A stretch of 64,000 nucleotides of DNA from Thalassotalea sp. HSM 43 (GCF_004752005.1 NZ_CP038493.1:3124302-3188301), one strand, 5' to 3'. Positions 1 to 9,390 are shown, counted from the first letter of the stretch. The notes: generated by a model from the sequence alone, not told the origin. Program-made: numbers and translations.

Positions 1-852
1 GGCGACCACAAATTTACCGGCACGATCTTTATCAGCACCAGTAAATGCGCCTTTGACGTGACCGAATAATTCACTTTCAATAAGATTTTCTGGTAGTGCG
101 GCACAATTAACGTACACCATGGTGTGCTCGGCTCGTTTTGACTGCAAATGAATATTGTGTGCAACCAGCTCCTTACCCGTACCACTTGCCCCTTCAATTA
201 ACACCGAAAAATCAGACGGCGCGACAAGTTGTATTTCCTGTTTCAATTTAACCATTGCTTCGCTGTTACCAATCAGCTCATATTGATGTTTGGCGTCATT
301 GTGTACGTTGAGTTCAGCCATGACTTGTTGTGAGTGCTGGTATCTGCTTTCAAGCAATTCAATATTCAAGGCATTATTGAGACTGACCGCTGCCATAATC
401 GCGATGATTTCCAACGTGCGTTCTGGAATGTCATCAAATACATTCGGCGTTAACGAGTCTAGGGTTAATACGCCAATCAGACGTTCATTAAAGCTCAGTG
501 GAATACCCATACATGCATGCACGGGTAAGTCGCCATCGCGATCGAGTAACAAGCCATCATATGGGTCTGGTAGAGGGCAATCGCGGCTAAATCGAACCAC
601 TTTATCTGACTGGCTGATTTGTTGCAGGCGAGGGTGCTCCGAGGTTAGAAAGCGCCTGCCCAACACATCTTTACTCAAACCTTGCTGTGCTAACGGCACT
701 AACACCTCTCCCTTAACCGCCAGTAGTGCGACGGCTTCACAGGCGATGACTTTACGTATGGTGCTAAGCAGTTGATCAAAGCGATCTTTGGCATCTAGGC
801 TGCGTGCCAAGTCCAATGACAGTTCAAGTAATGCGGTTTGCGATATATGCAT
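1..852 (-). CDS. norR: NorR, nitric-oxide-responsive sigma54 activator (5' part; cut by window edge)
   Basis: Partial gene; 284 codons are visible and it runs off the left edge. The protein senses NO at a non-haem iron in its N-terminal GAF domain and activates sigma54 promoters of NO-detoxifying genes. Visible: GAF region at about residues 1-175, with KDVLGRRF and HPRL blocks as I recall them from E. coli NorR; a linker; then the AAA+ domain with a Walker A GASGTGKE near residue 221 and the sigma54-contact motif GAFTGA at 268-273. The HTH is outside the window. The ATG at 852 fits the family N-terminus. It is divergent from a sigma54 promoter and an hmp gene, which makes the NorR assignment stronger than a generic enhancer-binding protein. 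Confidence 0.93.
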   Translation of the reverse strand, partial: MHISQTALLELSLDLARSLDAKDRFDQLLSTIRKVIACEAVALLAVKGEVLVPLAQQGLSKDVLGRRFLTSEHPRLQQISQSDKVVRFSRDCPLPDPYDGLLLDRDGDLPVHACMGIPLSFNERLIGVLTLDSLTPNVFDDIPERTLEIIAIMAAVSLNNALNIELLESRYQHSQQVMAELNVHNDAKHQYELIGNSEAMVKLKQEIQLVAPSDFSVLIEGASGTGKELVAHNIHLQSKRAEHTMVYVNCAALPENLIESELFGHVKGAFTGADKDRAGKFVVA

Positions 853-886
853 AGAACACTAATGTGAGTCGTTTTTATATATTGTA

Positions 887-897
887 GTCAAAATGAC
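887..897. promoter_or_regulatory. NorR-type enhancer site 1 (GTCA-N3-TGAC)
   Basis: GTCAAAATGAC is a perfect inverted repeat that fits the GT-N7-AC core known for NorR enhancers. It lies about 35 bp upstream of the norR start and about 100 bp upstream of the -24 element, a normal distance for a sigma54 activator. Assignment is by motif and context. Confidence 0.65.
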
Positions 898-910
898 TCA
901 AAAATACAGT

Positions 911-925
911 GTGTCATTTTGACAC
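911..925. promoter_or_regulatory. NorR-type enhancer site 2 (GTGTCA-N3-TGACAC)
   Basis: This 15-bp perfect palindrome contains GTCATTTTGAC, again GT-N7-AC. Its centre is 26 bp from that of site 1. A third, degenerate site (ATTAAAATGAC, 945-955) keeps only one good half. NorR in E. coli uses three clustered sites, so the arrangement fits. Confidence 0.68.
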
Positions 926-997
926 TTTTTGAGCTGTAGTGACGATTAAAATGACAGATTTTTTTGTAAGTTGTTGTAATGTAATGGTTTGTACATG

Positions 998-1014
998 TTG
1001 GCACAGTAGTTGTA
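998..1014 (+). promoter_or_regulatory. sigma54 promoter (-24/-12)
   Basis: TTGGCAC, a 5-bp spacer, then TTGTA. The GG at 1000-1001 and the GT at 1012-1013 are separated by exactly 10 bp, as sigma54 requires, and TGGCAC matches the -24 consensus fully. The -12 element has GT in place of GC. Transcription would begin near 1025 and read the 90-aa gene and probably hmp. Confidence 0.75.
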
Positions 1015-1087
1015 ATACATTAATTAAAGCAGTCATTGCATTAGTCATAATCCAAGCACCACAAATATAAAACCTAAAGGCCATAAT

Positions 1088-1360
1088 ATGTACGCACAAT
1101 TTTTCAACAGCTCAGATTTTTCATTTACCGCAAACCAAGCGAATTATCAAAATTGTATAATTGGTGGTAACTGGTTAATGCTAGTGTCGCTGGTGATCAC
1201 CTTGGCCTGTTTATTTATCTCTTATGGTGTTGATCAATATTTTTCCATTGCCTCGCAAGTAGCAGCCCATATCAGCACGGTATTGTTCGCCGGGTTATTT
1301 AAGATTGGTTATGTCATCCGTTGTGTTGGCGTTCACGGATTAGGCTACAAAGTATTTTAA
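1088..1360 (+). CDS. small membrane protein of unknown function, probable NorR target
   Basis: A 90-residue protein I do not recognise. It has one clear hydrophobic segment at about residues 28-46 and a second moderately hydrophobic stretch at about 55-75, so a small inner-membrane protein is likely. It is the first gene after the sigma54 promoter, with an AAAGG ribosome site a few bases before the ATG and hmp 200 bp downstream on the same strand. The position between NorR sites and hmp implies expression in response to nitric oxide. That role is inferred from position only. No cysteine or histidine cluster suggests a metal site. Confidence 0.7.
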   Translation: MYAQFFNSSDFSFTANQANYQNCIIGGNWLMLVSLVITLACLFISYGVDQYFSIASQVAAHISTVLFAGLFKIGYVIRCVGVHGLGYKVF

Positions 1361-1387
1361 GTCAGACACGAGGCCTTTTTGCAAGTA

Positions 1388-1416
1388 GGTTTTCAAGCAA
1401 GTTTTCAAGCAAGTTT
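1388..1416 (+). repeat. short tandem repeat in the 90-aa gene/hmp spacer
   Basis: The unit TTTCAAGCAAG occurs twice, with a related partial copy before it. It sits in the 200-bp leader between the 90-aa gene and hmp. No clear terminator was seen in this spacer, so read-through into hmp is plausible. Confidence 0.5.
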
Positions 1417-1562
1417 TTAGCTCAATCATTGAGCCTAAAACATCATTTTATTGTATTAAATGTTACGTCAGCGCCAACATATCGCCAGTTAGCAATATAC
1501 TGTGTAATGTATCGACCAAGACCTAACACACCTTATCGAATAAAAATCAGGAGAGTGTTTCG

Positions 1563-2756
1563 ATGTTAACAACCCAAGATATCCGTATTGTAAAGAGCAC
1601 GGTGCCATTATTAGAAGCGGGCGGAACCGCGATTACCGACCATTTTTACCAACGTATGTTCAACCATAATCCTGAACTGCAAGATATCTTTAACATGAGT
1701 AACCAGCATACCGGTCGGCAAAAGCTCGCCTTGTTTGAAGCGATCGCTGCTTACGCTAAAAACATTGATAATATCGCGGTGCTAAAACATGCGGTTGAGC
1801 GCATTGCAAACAAGCACACCAGTTTTCACATTCAACCGAAAGATTATGACATTGTTGGTCATCATTTAATTGAAACCCTGCGTGAACTGTTGCCAGAGCA
1901 ATTTACCGAGGAAGTGGAATCCGCTTGGACCAAGGCATACGGTGTGCTAGCCAATGTGTTTATTGATCGAGAAGAGCAGCTATACCAAGACAGGGAAAAC
2001 AGCAAAGGCGGCTGGCGTGGCAAACGCGCATTCGCGGTGGTGGACAAGATACAAGAATCAGAGCTGGTAACCAGCTTTGTATTTGAGCCGGTAGATCAAC
2101 AAGCGGTCATGGACTATCAGCCAGGGCAATATATTGGTATCGAACTCAAACCTAACACGTCTAACCATATTGAAATACGTCAATATTCGCTATCGACAGC
2201 GGCAAATGGCAAACAATACCGCATTTCAGTGAAGCGTGAACAAGGTCAGATTCAAGGCTTAATGTCTAACTATTTGCATGATCATATTCAGGTTGGCGAT
2301 TTGCTTGATTTACATCCGCCAGCAGGCGACTTCTTTTTCATCGACAAACAACAACCGGTGGTGTTGATTTCTGCTGGCGTTGGTGTGACGCCAATGCAGG
2401 CGATGTTAGATACCTTGGCAGCACAAGGTTATCAGCAACAAGTGAGCTATTTACATGCGTGTGAAAATGCCCAACAACATTCCTTTAACAGCCATACACA
2501 ATCGATTTGTCAGCAGCATGGCTGGCAACATTTCACTTGGTATAACCAAGATGTGCCAGCAGGCGACACGTTAGGCGAGAATATCGCTACTGGATTTATG
2601 GACTTTAGCCAAGTCAGCTTACCGTTGAGCCAGGGCGATTTTTACCTATGTGGTCCACTTGGGTTTATGGAGTTTGCGAAACAGCAATTATTAAACCTAG
2701 GCGTAAGCGAAGAGCGGATTCATTATGAGGTTTTTGGCCCTCACGCTAACTTATAA
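1563..2756 (+). CDS. hmp: flavohaemoprotein Hmp, nitric oxide dioxygenase
   Basis: Converts NO and O2 to nitrate using NAD(P)H; cytosolic. At 397 residues it is the usual family length. The N-terminal globin domain (about 1-140) has the distal Tyr29 and the proximal His region in ANKHTSF near residue 85. The FAD domain (about 150-255) carries the RQYSLS flavin motif. The NAD domain (about 260-395) has SAGVGVTPMQA and YLCGPLGFM and ends FGPH. The start is supported by AGGAG upstream of the ATG. It lies downstream of the NorR/sigma54 promoter, so induction by NO is expected. In E. coli hmp is controlled mainly by NsrR, so direct NorR control here differs from that model but is common in marine gammaproteobacteria. 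Confidence 0.96.
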   Translation: MLTTQDIRIVKSTVPLLEAGGTAITDHFYQRMFNHNPELQDIFNMSNQHTGRQKLALFEAIAAYAKNIDNIAVLKHAVERIANKHTSFHIQPKDYDIVGHHLIETLRELLPEQFTEEVESAWTKAYGVLANVFIDREEQLYQDRENSKGGWRGKRAFAVVDKIQESELVTSFVFEPVDQQAVMDYQPGQYIGIELKPNTSNHIEIRQYSLSTAANGKQYRISVKREQGQIQGLMSNYLHDHIQVGDLLDLHPPAGDFFFIDKQQPVVLISAGVGVTPMQAMLDTLAAQGYQQQVSYLHACENAQQHSFNSHTQSICQQHGWQHFTWYNQDVPAGDTLGENIATGFMDFSQVSLPLSQGDFYLCGPLGFMEFAKQQLLNLGVSEERIHYEVFGPHANL

Positions 2757-2777
2757 TACGGTTAATAGCGATTGGTT

Positions 2778-3395
2778 TTATAGCGCGCCATTATCTTGCA
2801 TAAGCTGGTAAATGGCGTTCGCTAATGCTTGATAACCTTGTTTATTAAAGTGCACCGAATCGGATTTCATATCGGTATCGGTCATTAAATCGCGAATTAT
2901 TTCGCCGTCGTAGGTTAACTGATATTGTTCGGCTAACTCACCATATAACGGTGCCGATTTAGAAAATAGTTTTTTAAGCGGCACACCTACCAAAATCACA
3001 TCGATATTTTTGGCCTGAGCCATTTCAATCATTGCCGCAAGGTTTTGCTTGGTTTGCTTTAGGTTTTTATTGCGCAATATATCATTGCCACCTTCAATCA
3101 GCACTAACACATCAACCGCGTGTGATTGCAATAAACTGGGCAATCGTGCCACGCCTTGCTCGGTTAATTCGCCAGACACACCGGCATTAATCACGTCTCG
3201 GCCGGTTAATTCACTTAATACCGATGGATAACTGTATTGCGTCTTAACGCCTACACCTGACGTTAAGCTATCGCCAAAAGCTAAGATGGTTGCGCCATAA
3301 CCAAGCGGCTTTAGACGAGCATCACTGCAAGCGCTTACAACAAACAGAATTAATAGAATAAATACTTTACTGTACTTTTGTGCAATATTAGTCAT
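2778..3395 (-). CDS. SGNH/GDSL hydrolase, TesA-like lipoprotein
   Basis: A lysophospholipase/thioesterase-type esterase. The SGNH blocks are present in order: FGDSLT (nucleophile Ser), NAGVSGE (Gly), GGNDIL (Asn) and DSVHFN (catalytic Asp/His). The start was moved to the internal ATG at 3395 because it gives a clean signal peptide ending in the lipobox VSAC; an upstream start at 3431 would put 12 extra residues before it. Neither start has a strong ribosome site. TesA of E. coli is periplasmic and soluble, so a lipid anchor is a small variation. It converges on hmp with about 20 bp between them. Confidence 0.88.
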   Translation of the reverse strand: MTNIAQKYSKVFILLILFVVSACSDARLKPLGYGATILAFGDSLTSGVGVKTQYSYPSVLSELTGRDVINAGVSGELTEQGVARLPSLLQSHAVDVLVLIEGGNDILRNKNLKQTKQNLAAMIEMAQAKNIDVILVGVPLKKLFSKSAPLYGELAEQYQLTYDGEIIRDLMTDTDMKSDSVHFNKQGYQALANAIYQLMQDNGAL

Positions 3396-3546
3396 TTTTT
3401 CAACAGAAAACACTTTACAATCAATTAACATTTCTGGATTATAAGCCTATAAGAGTGGCAAAAACAACAATTCAAAATGCTTACTCAAGTGTATAAAAAT
3501 AATAAAATTTTCAACAACAATAAAAAATAATTTCTGGGGAATTATC

Positions 3547-6210
3547 GTGTCTGTGAAAACTAAATCCGCAGCAGGCAATGCACTATTTAGAAAATCAGTG
3601 CTTGCCAATACAGTCGCTGCCGCCATGGTGTTGTCATCGTCTCAAGCTATCGCTCAAGAGCAAACGGAAGAAGAGGCTATAGATGATGTTATCGTCGTTA
3701 CCGCACAAAAACGTTCGCAAAATGTGATGAAGGTACCTGTTACCGTAGACACGGTATCGGCGGAAACCATTAAAGAGTCCGGCTCTATCTTATTAAGTGA
3801 TGTTGATAAGTTTATTCCGGGTTTTGATTTTTCAGACGGTAATATGACCCAGGCTGGTGTAACCATGCGTGGTGTCTCCAGCCCGAACATCAGTGTTGGT
3901 GGTGATCCATCATCAGCAACATTCTTCGATAACGTCTACATGCCACGTGCAGCGCAAAACGTATTGTTTTCAGATATGCAACGCATTGAAGTACTAAAAG
4001 GTCCTCAAGGTACGTTATTTGGTAAAAATGCGGCGATGGGTGTGGTTAACATGGTGCCTAATGCACCTCAGGAAGAGTTCGATGCATTCGTAAAAGGCAC
4101 GTTCGGTACCGACAATCTGATGCGATTGGAAGGTATGGTGAACTTTTCACTAACCGATAATATCTATCTTCGCGCCAATGTTCTAACCAACGAGCAAGAC
4201 GGCTTTATTGATAATATTACCCGCGCCGACTGGAACGAAGGCACTAAAACTTGGGATTTAGGCGCTCGCGACCATAATGCTGCTCGTGTGGCGATAAAGT
4301 GGGATGTCTCAGACCGAACCAATGTACAAGTTTCATATGATTGGGATGAGTTAGAGCAAGCGCCACCAATGGCGGTTGGTTTTAGTGAGTATGCTTATAA
4401 AGGCGGCTCTGACCCATTTGGTTCGAAACAAGAAAACGATGTACGTAAAGGTGTTGAGAGCCGTGATATGTACGCCGTAACGTTCAAATTAAACCACGAG
4501 TTTAACGACGAGTGGTCAATGATGTTTGTATCAAGTTATCGCGATTGGGATACGGTTAACCGTGAAGATGAAGACGGTACCGCGAACATCACCCGTTACC
4601 TTGATACCTCAAATAATGAAGACTCAGACATCTTCTATAACGAGTTGCAAATCAACTACAACACCGACCGTTTAAATTACGTTGGCGGTATCACCTACTC
4701 GAAAGAGGACGTATTTCAAGAGACTGAAATCTTCCTAACAACCGATACCGTTGCTCGCCTTGTCACTGGCGAATTGAATGGTCAGGTACGTGGCGAAGTG
4801 GGTAATCAAGTTGAGCAAACTTTAATAGATCAAGGTTTAGTCGATGCCTTTGAAGGTGATTTAGACGCTGCCGCGGCATATGCCGCATGTGTGCAGCAAG
4901 GTGCGCCGGATCCAACCGTGTGTATCGGTCAAATCAGCTTTGATGATGTGGTTGACGAAACTTATGCAGCATCTGGTCTAGAAATGGACCATATGTGGAA
5001 CTCTGATGAATGGTCTGATGTATTAGTTGCATTGACCGGTGATAGTTCTCTAACACCTGAGTTTGTCGCAGCGACCGGTGATTTAACTTACATGATGGCG
5101 TCGGCGATGTTTAATGAGCCGCTGATCTTTGGGCCAAGTTTTTCTACCGGTCCAACAGGTATGTTCTGGTCGGAAAACTTTTTAAACTCAGGTGAGTTTA
5201 CCAGTTACGGTATTTATTCTGACTTTGATTTTCAGTTAACGGACGCTTGGAACGTGTTTGCCGGCTTACGTTATTCGAAAGATGAAAAAGACTTTACGTG
5301 GGAAATTTTAGAGACACCGTTTGCCCAAATCATTCCAGGTGTAAGCAACGTGTTATTTGCACCGTTAGAGAAAACCTACGCCTCAGATTCTTGGGATAAG
5401 GTTACCGGTCGTATTGGTACCGGTTATCAGTTAAATGATGATCACATGGTGTTTGCATCATTTGCTACCGGTTATAAAGCTGGTGGTTATGACTCACTAA
5501 ACCCAATTACCGATGACAACGGTAACGAACCATTTGAGCCTGAAGAGTCTGCTAACCTTGAGATTGGTTATAAAGGTGTGTTTGCTGACAGCGTGCGTAT
5601 TACCGCGGCGTTTTATCATACCGAACTTGACGATCGTCAACGTAACATCGAATCAAAACCTCCTGGTCAAGCGCAAGCATTGCCAACGGTTGTTAACGAA
5701 GACTTGGTTATCGATGGTATTGAGCTAGGTGTTATTTGGGATATTACCGACACAATGACCTTTGGTGTAGTAACCGATTATCGTGAAAACGAAGTCGATA
5801 CTGAAGAGTTCTATAACTCTTCGGGTGATTTGATCCCGGCGATGAAGGTTGATAATGAGTCAAACACCTCTTACACCTTAACGTTTGATTGGATGCCTGA
5901 TCTTGGTTTAGGTGATACCAAATTACATATTGATTATGTATTTGTTGAGAATGAACGTGGTTTCTTCCCGGGTACACCTGATTGGGAACGTGCCTTGCCT
6001 AACTACTTTGATGATCGCGAAGACTTAAATGCGCGCGCGTCTTGGATGAACAGCAGTGGTTCGTTAGAAATTGGTATATGGGGTAAAAACCTGTTAGATA
6101 ATCGCTACATTGAAGGCGCAGGCGGCCGTACCGCATCGGTATTGGGTACACCGTTTGGTCGCGTAAATCGCGGTCTTGAATCTGGCGTAGATATCAAGTA
6201 CACATTCTAA
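3547..6210 (+). CDS. TonB-dependent outer-membrane receptor
   Basis: An 887-residue outer-membrane importer powered by TonB. A signal peptide runs to about residue 36 (cleavage near AIAQ), followed by a TonB-box-like DDVIVVTAQK, a plug domain (about 55-170, with RGVSSPN and EVLKGPQGTLFGKN) and a beta-barrel ending in DIKYTF with a terminal Phe. The start is GTG with a strong TGGGGA ribosome site. The barrel contains a long acidic loop region (about residues 395-540), which may be an extracellular substrate loop. Substrate unknown. It is followed by a terminator and then by an AraC regulator and cytochrome genes, which may serve the same substrate. Confidence 0.94.
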   Translation: MSVKTKSAAGNALFRKSVLANTVAAAMVLSSSQAIAQEQTEEEAIDDVIVVTAQKRSQNVMKVPVTVDTVSAETIKESGSILLSDVDKFIPGFDFSDGNMTQAGVTMRGVSSPNISVGGDPSSATFFDNVYMPRAAQNVLFSDMQRIEVLKGPQGTLFGKNAAMGVVNMVPNAPQEEFDAFVKGTFGTDNLMRLEGMVNFSLTDNIYLRANVLTNEQDGFIDNITRADWNEGTKTWDLGARDHNAARVAIKWDVSDRTNVQVSYDWDELEQAPPMAVGFSEYAYKGGSDPFGSKQENDVRKGVESRDMYAVTFKLNHEFNDEWSMMFVSSYRDWDTVNREDEDGTANITRYLDTSNNEDSDIFYNELQINYNTDRLNYVGGITYSKEDVFQETEIFLTTDTVARLVTGELNGQVRGEVGNQVEQTLIDQGLVDAFEGDLDAAAAYAACVQQGAPDPTVCIGQISFDDVVDETYAASGLEMDHMWNSDEWSDVLVALTGDSSLTPEFVAATGDLTYMMASAMFNEPLIFGPSFSTGPTGMFWSENFLNSGEFTSYGIYSDFDFQLTDAWNVFAGLRYSKDEKDFTWEILETPFAQIIPGVSNVLFAPLEKTYASDSWDKVTGRIGTGYQLNDDHMVFASFATGYKAGGYDSLNPITDDNGNEPFEPEESANLEIGYKGVFADSVRITAAFYHTELDDRQRNIESKPPGQAQALPTVVNEDLVIDGIELGVIWDITDTMTFGVVTDYRENEVDTEEFYNSSGDLIPAMKVDNESNTSYTLTFDWMPDLGLGDTKLHIDYVFVENERGFFPGTPDWERALPNYFDDREDLNARASWMNSSGSLEIGIWGKNLLDNRYIEGAGGRTASVLGTPFGRVNRGLESGVDIKYTF

Positions 6211-6230
6211 ACAATTAGAATTGAAGATAA

Positions 6231-6256
6231 CGGCTAAGCTTGCTTAGCCGTTTTTT
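6231..6256 (+). terminator. rho-independent terminator of the TonB receptor gene
   Basis: CGGCTAAG, loop CTTG, CTTAGCCG, then six T. It ends the receptor transcript about 20 bp after the stop, so the following AraC gene needs its own promoter. Confidence 0.88.
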
Positions 6257-6316
6257 ATTGTCTGTTTACTACTGGACAAGTAAGATGGTTGTATAGCCAC
6301 AACGATGTATTCTTAG

Positions 6317-7357
6317 ATGACTGATTTTCCAACTTTTCTCGCTATCAGCGCGTTTGCATTAATGATCATGGCATTGGTGATACTGACGCCTTCGATGCGC
6401 GACAGCCAGCAGGTTCGCTGGTATGCCTTGCTGATGTTATCGGCAGCATTGTACCTATTGCCTGCCTTTTCGCCGATTAGCGAGTATCCAACGTTGGCGT
6501 TCTTTATCGCCACCGTTAGCAATTTAATCCCCGGCATATTTTTATTAACTTCACTGAGCCTATTTTCAGACCGACAAGAAATTAAATACTGGCATCTTGG
6601 CATTGCCGTATTGCCTGCGATTATATTATTACCAGCGCAAATTGCCGGTGTTAGTAACAGCATTGAAGATACATCATCGCTGTATTTTAGCGCCCGTATT
6701 GCTGCGCTTATCGCTGACATTGGCTTAGTAACCTACGCCTTGTATGTGGCGATGAGCAATTGGCGTAATGATTTAGTACAAGCACGACGTATGATTCGCG
6801 TCGCGGTGATCAGCGCCACCGGTTTATATATGTTTTTAGTGATCGTGCCAGGGCAGGTGTTTGCGGTGCATGGTGCCTGGCTAACCAGCTTGCAAATGTT
6901 ATTACTGTGCGCCTTGTTATTATCAATTCATTACTTTTTGTTTAAAGCCAATGTGTCGAGCTTATTCGAACCGCCGCAGCAACAAAGTCAGCCGATACCA
7001 AGTGCCATTGACAGCGAAGATATCGCAGTGATTGAGCGAGCCATGAGTGACGATAAATTGTATCGACAGGAAGGGTTGACCATTGCCAGTTTAGCCAGTC
7101 ATTGCCAAATCGTAGAATACAAACTTCGACAATTAATCAACGGTCAACTCGGCTATCGTAATTTTAATGACTTTTTAAACGGTTACCGTGTCAAAGAAGT
7201 GAGCCTGCGTTTACTGTTGGCCGAAGAGGCAAAAACGCCTATTTTAACCATGGCATTAGACGCTGGGTTTCGCTCATTGAGTTCGTTTAATAAAGTATTT
7301 AAAGCGACTTATCAGATGACACCGTCAGAATATCGAAAAACACAAAATACTGATTAA
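6317..7357 (+). CDS. membrane-bound AraC-family transcriptional regulator
   Basis: 346 residues. The N-terminal half (about 1-220) is a run of about seven hydrophobic segments. The C-terminal half (about 245-342) is an AraC DNA-binding domain with two helix-turn-helices, the second in AGFRSLSSFNKVFK and ending TPSEYRK, as expected. Membrane AraC proteins are thought to respond to signals in or across the membrane. It sits between the TonB receptor and three cytochrome genes on the same strand and is the obvious candidate regulator of both. The start at ATG 6317 has only a weak ribosome site. The signal is unknown. Confidence 0.9.
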   Translation: MTDFPTFLAISAFALMIMALVILTPSMRDSQQVRWYALLMLSAALYLLPAFSPISEYPTLAFFIATVSNLIPGIFLLTSLSLFSDRQEIKYWHLGIAVLPAIILLPAQIAGVSNSIEDTSSLYFSARIAALIADIGLVTYALYVAMSNWRNDLVQARRMIRVAVISATGLYMFLVIVPGQVFAVHGAWLTSLQMLLLCALLLSIHYFLFKANVSSLFEPPQQQSQPIPSAIDSEDIAVIERAMSDDKLYRQEGLTIASLASHCQIVEYKLRQLINGQLGYRNFNDFLNGYRVKEVSLRLLLAEEAKTPILTMALDAGFRSLSSFNKVFKATYQMTPSEYRKTQNTD

Positions 7358-7509
7358 TACCTGTTAATCGGTTGATTAGTAGACGTTTTAACAAATAAAT
7401 CAGGGTAAATTTTAGAATCCGTCAGCTTTTTTCAAAAATACATAAGCTTTTTTGCCTACGCTTGATAAGGTAGTAACTCAATTATTGTCATTGTTGATTA
7501 GAAATTAAT

Positions 7510-8145
7510 ATGCATTCACGTATCCGCTCATCTTTATTGTTTACCGCGTTATTATCTATCGCATTTTCATCCGTTGCCGGCGATAGCGAAAACGGCAAAG
7601 CGTTATATCAGACCTGCGTAATGTGTCATGGTGATAAAGGTCAAGGCAATGATCAATTAAATGCCCCAGCACTGGCTGGTCAATACGATTGGTATTTGCA
7701 GCGACAAATCAAACAATTCAAAACAAAGACTCGAGGTACCGCTGAAAATGACGTTACCGGTATGCAAATGCAAGCCATGGCAAATACCTTAAGCGATGAT
7801 GCTGCAATCGCCGATGTCAGTGCTTACTTGGCGGCATTACCGTCGCAAACCACGAGCGAAGAGATTGCAGATAGCGACCTGAAAAATGGTGACAACAAAT
7901 ACAATGCCATTTGCGGTGCCTGTCATGGCGCAACGGCACAAGGCAATGAGGGCTTGAATGCGCCAAATTTGGCCATATTGTCGAGTCAGTATTTATTGGC
8001 GCAAACTAAAAAGTTTCAGCAAAACCAGCGTGGCTATGATGCCAACGATAAATACGGCAAACAAATGAAGATGATGGCTGGCATGGTCAAAACCGAAGCC
8101 GATTTAAAAGACATCGTTGCGTTCATTAAGCAGCAAGGCAAATAA
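7510..8145 (+). CDS. periplasmic diheme cytochrome c (c4-like)
   Basis: 211 residues with a signal peptide (cleavage near SVAG, residue 24) and two c-type haem sites, CVMCH at 36-40 and CGACH at 135-139. Each is followed by an NAPxLA segment and a late methionine-rich stretch (MQAMA, MKMMAG) able to supply the axial Met. Two tandem class I cytochrome domains is the c4 plan. It lies 3 bp upstream of the MauG-like gene, so they are co-transcribed and the cytochrome probably exchanges electrons with that enzyme in the periplasm. Expression is likely under the neighbouring AraC regulator (inference). Confidence 0.93.
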   Translation: MHSRIRSSLLFTALLSIAFSSVAGDSENGKALYQTCVMCHGDKGQGNDQLNAPALAGQYDWYLQRQIKQFKTKTRGTAENDVTGMQMQAMANTLSDDAAIADVSAYLAALPSQTTSEEIADSDLKNGDNKYNAICGACHGATAQGNEGLNAPNLAILSSQYLLAQTKKFQQNQRGYDANDKYGKQMKMMAGMVKTEADLKDIVAFIKQQGK

Positions 8146-8148
8146 GTC

Positions 8149-9390
8149 ATGCTGTCGCGTTTGTTAGCAGCGATATGGCTACCGTTATCGCTTACATGGT
8201 TTAGCCTGTATTCAATAAGCAGCGTTGCCAGTGACTTTAAGTTACGCAGTCAATGCCCACCAAGCTTTGAGAAAACCAGCGCTGGTGTTTGTAAGTTACG
8301 TACCATGTATCAATTTTATGATTCAGTACAAGGGCGAGGCTTAGGCGGCACACAAACCAGCCTACCTGAGGCTCGAGATGGTTTCAGCCCAGAGAAAATT
8401 GACTTAGGTCGCTACTTATTTTTTGATCCGCTGTTATCCAAAGATGGCAGCGTGTCGTGTGCCAGTTGTCATCAACCAGACAAAGGGTTCGCCGATGGCA
8501 TGGATCGCAGTATTGGCATAACCGGTGAGAAAGTATCGCGCAGTGCGCCAAGCCTTTGGAATGTAGCCTTTCTCGATCGATTTTTTTGGGATGGTCGCGC
8601 AACCACCTTAGAACAACAAGCCATGGGACCATTGTTTGATCCCAAGGAGATGGGCAACACACCGGAAAAGCTGGTGGCTGACATCAGCGCTAACCCGGTT
8701 TACAAAGCAATGTTCACTAAGGTGTTTGACGACAAAAAAGTGTCCGTTGCCAACATCTCAGAAGCCTTGGCGGCATTTCAAACCAGCTTAATTTCGCTTA
8801 ATTCTCGCTATGATCAATACGCCCATGGTTATCATCAGGCACTTAGTGAAAACGAAATTAAAGGTCTTAATATTTTCCGCTCCTTTGTCGCTCGTTGCGC
8901 CGAATGCCATCAACCGCCATTGTTCACCAATAACCAAATTGCTGTTATTGGCACACCAGATCCTGAAGGCATGGCCTTTGATGTTGGCGCAGAAGCAACC
9001 TTTAATGACAAACGTAATCGCGGTGGTTTTAAAGTGCCAACATTACGCAATATCGCTAAAACCGCGCCATATATGCATTCCGGAAAATTTGACTCATTGA
9101 ATGAAGCGACCGACTTCTACAATAAAGGTCGTGGTCATGCGGTGCCAGAAGATGAAGAGCTATTAATTCACTGGCACATTTGGGAACCAAACCTGCGTCC
9201 AGAAGAAATAGATTTAATCGTTGAGTTTTTACATAGCCTCAACGACGAAAGTTTAACCCCACAGTTGCCCGAAAGCCTACCTTCGGGACTACCAGTTGTG
9301 GATCAAAAATACGCTGCAAATAAGCAGTTACAGCAACAATTACAACAACAAGAACAGCAAACAATAGAGGGTGAAGAAGACGATGAGTAA
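8149..9390 (+). CDS. MauG/cytochrome c peroxidase-family diheme enzyme
   Basis: 413 residues with an N-terminal signal peptide (about 1-28) and two haem sites, CASCHQP at 104 and CAECHQP at 250. The family fold is shown by SAPSLWN, FWDGRA, MGNTP, FKVPTLRN and APYMHSG. Members either reduce peroxide (CcpA) or oxidise a protein or organic substrate (MauG). The C-terminus is a glutamine-rich tail followed by an acidic end, unusual for the family. Its stop codon overlaps the start of the next gene, so the two are translationally coupled. The substrate is unknown; the partner could be the downstream beta-helix protein. Confidence 0.92.
   Translation: MLSRLLAAIWLPLSLTWFSLYSISSVASDFKLRSQCPPSFEKTSAGVCKLRTMYQFYDSVQGRGLGGTQTSLPEARDGFSPEKIDLGRYLFFDPLLSKDGSVSCASCHQPDKGFADGMDRSIGITGEKVSRSAPSLWNVAFLDRFFWDGRATTLEQQAMGPLFDPKEMGNTPEKLVADISANPVYKAMFTKVFDDKKVSVANISEALAAFQTSLISLNSRYDQYAHGYHQALSENEIKGLNIFRSFVARCAECHQPPLFTNNQIAVIGTPDPEGMAFDVGAEATFNDKRNRGGFKVPTLRNIAKTAPYMHSGKFDSLNEATDFYNKGRGHAVPEDEELLIHWHIWEPNLRPEEIDLIVEFLHSLNDESLTPQLPESLPSGLPVVDQKYAANKQLQQQLQQQEQQTIEGEEDDE

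Noticed and set aside
290-775. 161-codon plus-strand ORF over norR
   Set aside because: It is antisense to the norR reading frame, which has a GAF domain, Walker A and GAFTGA; the plus frame shows no recognisable content.
945-955. Third perfect NorR site
   Set aside because: Only one half (TGAC) is intact, the other reads AT in place of GT; mentioned as degenerate only.
3547-6210. Frameshift in the first TonB receptor because of its unusual mid-barrel
   Set aside because: The frame is open from signal peptide to terminal Phe; the acidic middle is simply a long loop.
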